From Candidatus Poribacteria bacterium (lineage in GTDB: Bacteria > Poribacteria > WGA-4E > PCPOR2b), in the NCBI GenBank assembly GCA_028819845.1, contig JAPPKS010000024.1, forward strand, positions 1 through 33,879: a stretch of 33,879 nucleotides of DNA. Reading direction: 5' to 3'. Shown here piece after piece: positions 32,533 through 33,879 of this stretch; within the stretch, counting starts at the first letter, position 1, and every line of letters begins with the position of its first letter. The position numbers and the translations under genes are program-made. The notes beneath the pieces are model-generated. The model made no database searches and was not told the DNA's origin. It was given only the letters and a program-made list of their open reading frames with translations.

Positions 32533-32696
32533 GTGCCTACGGTAAAGAGTAACGAGTAAAGCGTAATGCGTAAACGGTTAAGATTTGTGTAAGGTGCGGT
32601 CGGTGATGCGTGCTGTGAGCGATTCGTACATGGTTTTGACTCATGGTTTTGACTGCTGACTGATGCTTCGGTAGCGCATTTTTCCACGTTTTTTGC

Positions 32697-32728
32697 TTGA
32701 CATGGGTTATGAGGTCATATGCTATAAT
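32697..32728 (+). promoter_or_regulatory. Extended -10 sigma-70 promoter
   Basis: TGCTATAAT (32720-32728) is a perfect extended -10 element. A perfect TTGACA lies at 32697-32702, but the 20-base spacer is too long for normal use, so the extended -10 probably does the work. It points right, toward hicB about 150 bases away. Confidence 0.6.
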
Positions 32729-32889
32729 TTGCTTCCAGACCATCGTTACGTGATTTTTATTGTATTCGCTTGTGGCGTTTCTTCGCTTCGTGGGAATGGT
32801 GAGTGGACCTACTATTCATACCACCAATAATTGAATATGATTTTATTGCACACACCTAATCACTCGCAAACGAAAGGATAGCTAAAAAT

Positions 32890-33189
32890 ATGGAATGTGT
32901 TTTGGCCCTCCGCCTTGAATCACAGCCGGAAGGTGGATTTACCATAGCATGTAAAGAAATACCCGAATTGATAACCGAATGTGATTCATTAGATGAAATG
33001 GAAGCCAACGTAATTGATGCTTTTGCTGCCGTTGTAGAGCTTTATGAACACAATAATCGTCCGCTCCCTAATGCTATTAAATGTTCAGGTGATGAATTGA
33101 CTGAAGATTCTATGCCCTCATTTGAAACGGTAGTCGCATTCAATGAAGTATCGAAACACAACCAAAAAATTAAAGCGGCTTGGTTGTAA
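32890..33189 (+). CDS. hicB: HicB-family antitoxin
   Basis: A 99-residue protein. The N-terminal part reads LALRLESQPEGGFTIACKEI, PELITECDSLDEMEANVIDAF, the partial RNase-H-like HicB fold (PEGGFxxxxxExPxLxTExxxxxExxxNxxxA). The C-terminal tail, with SFETVVAFNEVSKHNQKIKA, is not an obvious DNA-binding domain. HicB neutralises the HicA mRNA interferase and often represses its own promoter. AAAGGA lies about eleven bases before the ATG. The gene overlaps hicA by 47 bases in another frame, and the antitoxin comes first, the reverse of classic hicAB. Family assignment is firm. Confidence 0.9.
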   Translation: MECVLALRLESQPEGGFTIACKEIPELITECDSLDEMEANVIDAFAAVVELYEHNNRPLPNAIKCSGDELTEDSMPSFETVVAFNEVSKHNQKIKAAWL

Positions 33190-33322
33190 AGAAAAACCTA
33201 AGCGCAAGTCAGAATCTCACCGCACCTGGGTTTATACCAAAACTGGAGACGAAGCGGTCATCCCTGACTGGGGCAATAAGGATCTGAAAATTGGCACGCT
33301 TCGTAATGTAATTAGGCAGTAA
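33143..33322 (+). CDS. hicA: HicA-family mRNA interferase toxin, C-terminally shortened
   Basis: A 59-residue frame starting inside hicB (ATG at 33143): MKYRNTTKKLKRLGC, a basic KEKPKRKSESHR stretch, TWVYTKTGDEAVIPDW and KDLKIGTLRNVIRQ. This is the double-stranded-RNA-binding-like HicA fold. The histidine in SESHR takes the place of the usual GSH catalytic His, and the GTLRxIxRQ helix is diagnostic. After the TAA (33320-33322) the same frame continues GIDWETFKNA and then TAA at about 33353, which reads like the normal HicA end. A nonsense change has therefore removed ten residues. The fold core is intact, so the toxin may still be active. It is co-expressed with hicB by overlap. Confidence 0.8.
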   Translation: MKYRNTTKKLKRLGCKEKPKRKSESHRTWVYTKTGDEAVIPDWGNKDLKIGTLRNVIRQ

Positions 33323-33696
33323 GGCATAGATTGGGAAACATTCAAGAATGCTTAAACTGGTTGCATTAGACAATCTATATCTACTATGCTGTGGGTTCGG
33401 CGTCCACAATGGAATCTCCGTAAGCTGCGTGTTTTGGTGTCAGGTAGGTAGACACTATTAGCGCACTGCGTGGTGCTTGCGATTATGCCATTGGGATTGG
33501 GCATTGTCAATACTTCAGTCTCGGTCGCTTGATTGTTGTGTTTTGCTCAATGCAACCGTTTGTTTTCCCGATTTACAATGCAAATCAGGAAACCGACTCA
33601 TGACCTTTAAATTTAACCATAGTCAACTCGATACATATTTTCACATATTTCGGTAGGTGCGGTTTCCATCCGGACTTACGGGCATGGATTAATACC

Positions 33697-33718
33697 GGTT
33701 CGATTGGGCAATCGAACC
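33697..33718. repeat. Perfect 10-bp inverted repeat
   Basis: GGTTCGATTG, two G bases, then CAATCGAACC. The stem is perfect but the loop is only two bases, so it would act better as a duplex binding site or repeat end than as an RNA hairpin. No T-run follows. Confidence 0.6.
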
Positions 33719-33829
33719 CACCGAAGCATACAAATGATTTTCGGTATTACATTAGTGCCATTGTTTATGTAGGATGAAATAAAGAGAGTGGAAAGCAAAA
33801 TCGCAGGAAGGCTAGGTGGTGAGAGGCAG

Positions 33830-33879
33830 TGACCCCAATTGTTTGGACACGAAATTGCCGATGTTAAGAAGGTATTTTG
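33830..33879 (+). mobile_element. Possible left end of an IS3-family element
   Basis: TGACCCCAATTGTTTGGACA (33830-33849) has the TGACC...CCAAT...TTGGACAC look of IS3-group terminal repeats. An ATG at 33861 soon follows, reading MLRRYF, which could begin an OrfA transposase subunit. The window ends 19 bases into that frame, so this is a weak, edge-limited call. Confidence 0.3.

Larger units (their letters stand above)
32284..32889. other. Intergenic region with dispersed repeats and the hicBA promoter
   Basis: Divergent space between the kinase (leftward) and hicB (rightward). It holds dispersed repeat copies at 32487-32532 and 32590-32600, a tract reading AAAGAGTAACGAGTAAAGCG (32535-32554) of repetitive style, and a tandem CATGGTTTTGACT pair at about 32629-32655. 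It also holds the promoter at 32697-32728. The kinase promoter was not identified. Confidence 0.55.
33323..33879. other. Right-end intergenic region
   Basis: No gene with a ribosome site is seen. It holds the ten-codon hicA remainder, an inverted copy of the GGTGCGGT-type repeat (33651-33670), a strong palindrome (33697-33718) and a possible insertion-sequence end (33830 onward). Confidence 0.5.

Noticed and set aside
25796-33322. Reassigned TAA/TAG codons as an explanation for repeated in-frame stops
   Set aside because: Intact genes in the window end normally at TAA or TAG (for example Rhs1 and Rhs2 at TAA) with no protein-like continuation, and the long genes contain no internal TAA or TAG. 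The interrupted frames cluster in dispensable genes, which fits pseudogenes better.
33690-33725. tRNA T-arm-like GGTTCGATT sequence
   Set aside because: It is one half of a perfect inverted repeat; no acceptor, D or anticodon arms surround it.

Overview
The window looks like a chromosomal piece of a Candidatus Poribacteria-like bacterium (diderm, roughly balanced GC). The main evidence is the large secreted metallopeptidase at 21889-24582. It ends in an FlgD/T9SS-like C-terminal domain (NPFNPETWIPYQL, then AAYWDGKN, then SATRRMLILK) that I know mainly from Poribacteria. Many Sec and lipoprotein signals and a secretin show an outer membrane. The taxonomic call is an inference from protein style.

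Region 1 (1-21276, all minus strand) is a compact, probably co-transcribed block. In transcription order it holds: a secretin with four STN-like modules (18893-21256), a fused PilM-PilN protein, a fused PilO-PilP-like protein, a secreted jelly-roll-like protein, an Rhs/YD-repeat giant with a C-terminal HEATH zincin domain (10402-15324), four lipoprotein candidates, a Tat/Sec-exported protein, a protein with two CxxC motifs resembling SitI6-type immunity proteins, a second Rhs giant with an unrelated C-terminus (1145-6106), a HEAT-repeat lipoprotein, and the first codons of a third Rhs giant running off the left edge. The three Rhs proteins carry Sec signal peptides. Rhs1 and Rhs2 share a near-identical YD shell, with a LamG-like jelly roll before the RHS core, and switch to unrelated C-terminal domains right after the core. 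That is the polymorphic-toxin layout, and the small envelope proteins between them are the best immunity candidates. Coupling Rhs genes to a secretin plus inner-membrane MN/OP subcomplex, with no motor ATPase or pilin in view, is the most unusual aspect of the window.

Region 2 (21277-27160) holds the metallopeptidase, several palindromic repeats and a decaying stretch: a frameshifted secreted-protein gene, a branched-chain amino-acid-type substrate-binding protein with three in-frame stops, a small ribbon-helix-helix protein, a small ORF broken at codon 4, and an intact 30-residue membrane peptide.

Region 3 (27161-32283) is a regulatory module. A PAS-containing histidine kinase with a degenerate receiver is followed by a sigma-54 enhancer-binding response regulator. 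Downstream lie a near-consensus sigma-54 promoter (27646-27664) and, at enhancer distance, two perfect and one degenerate copies of the inverted repeat GTCYCA-N3-TGRGAC. This suggests the regulator drives the leftward transcript containing the small membrane peptide.

Region 4 (32284-33879) holds interspersed repeats, an extended -10 promoter, a hicB-hicA toxin-antitoxin pair whose hicA ends ten codons early, and what may be the left end of an IS3-family element at the right edge. No tRNA, rRNA or CRISPR array was seen.
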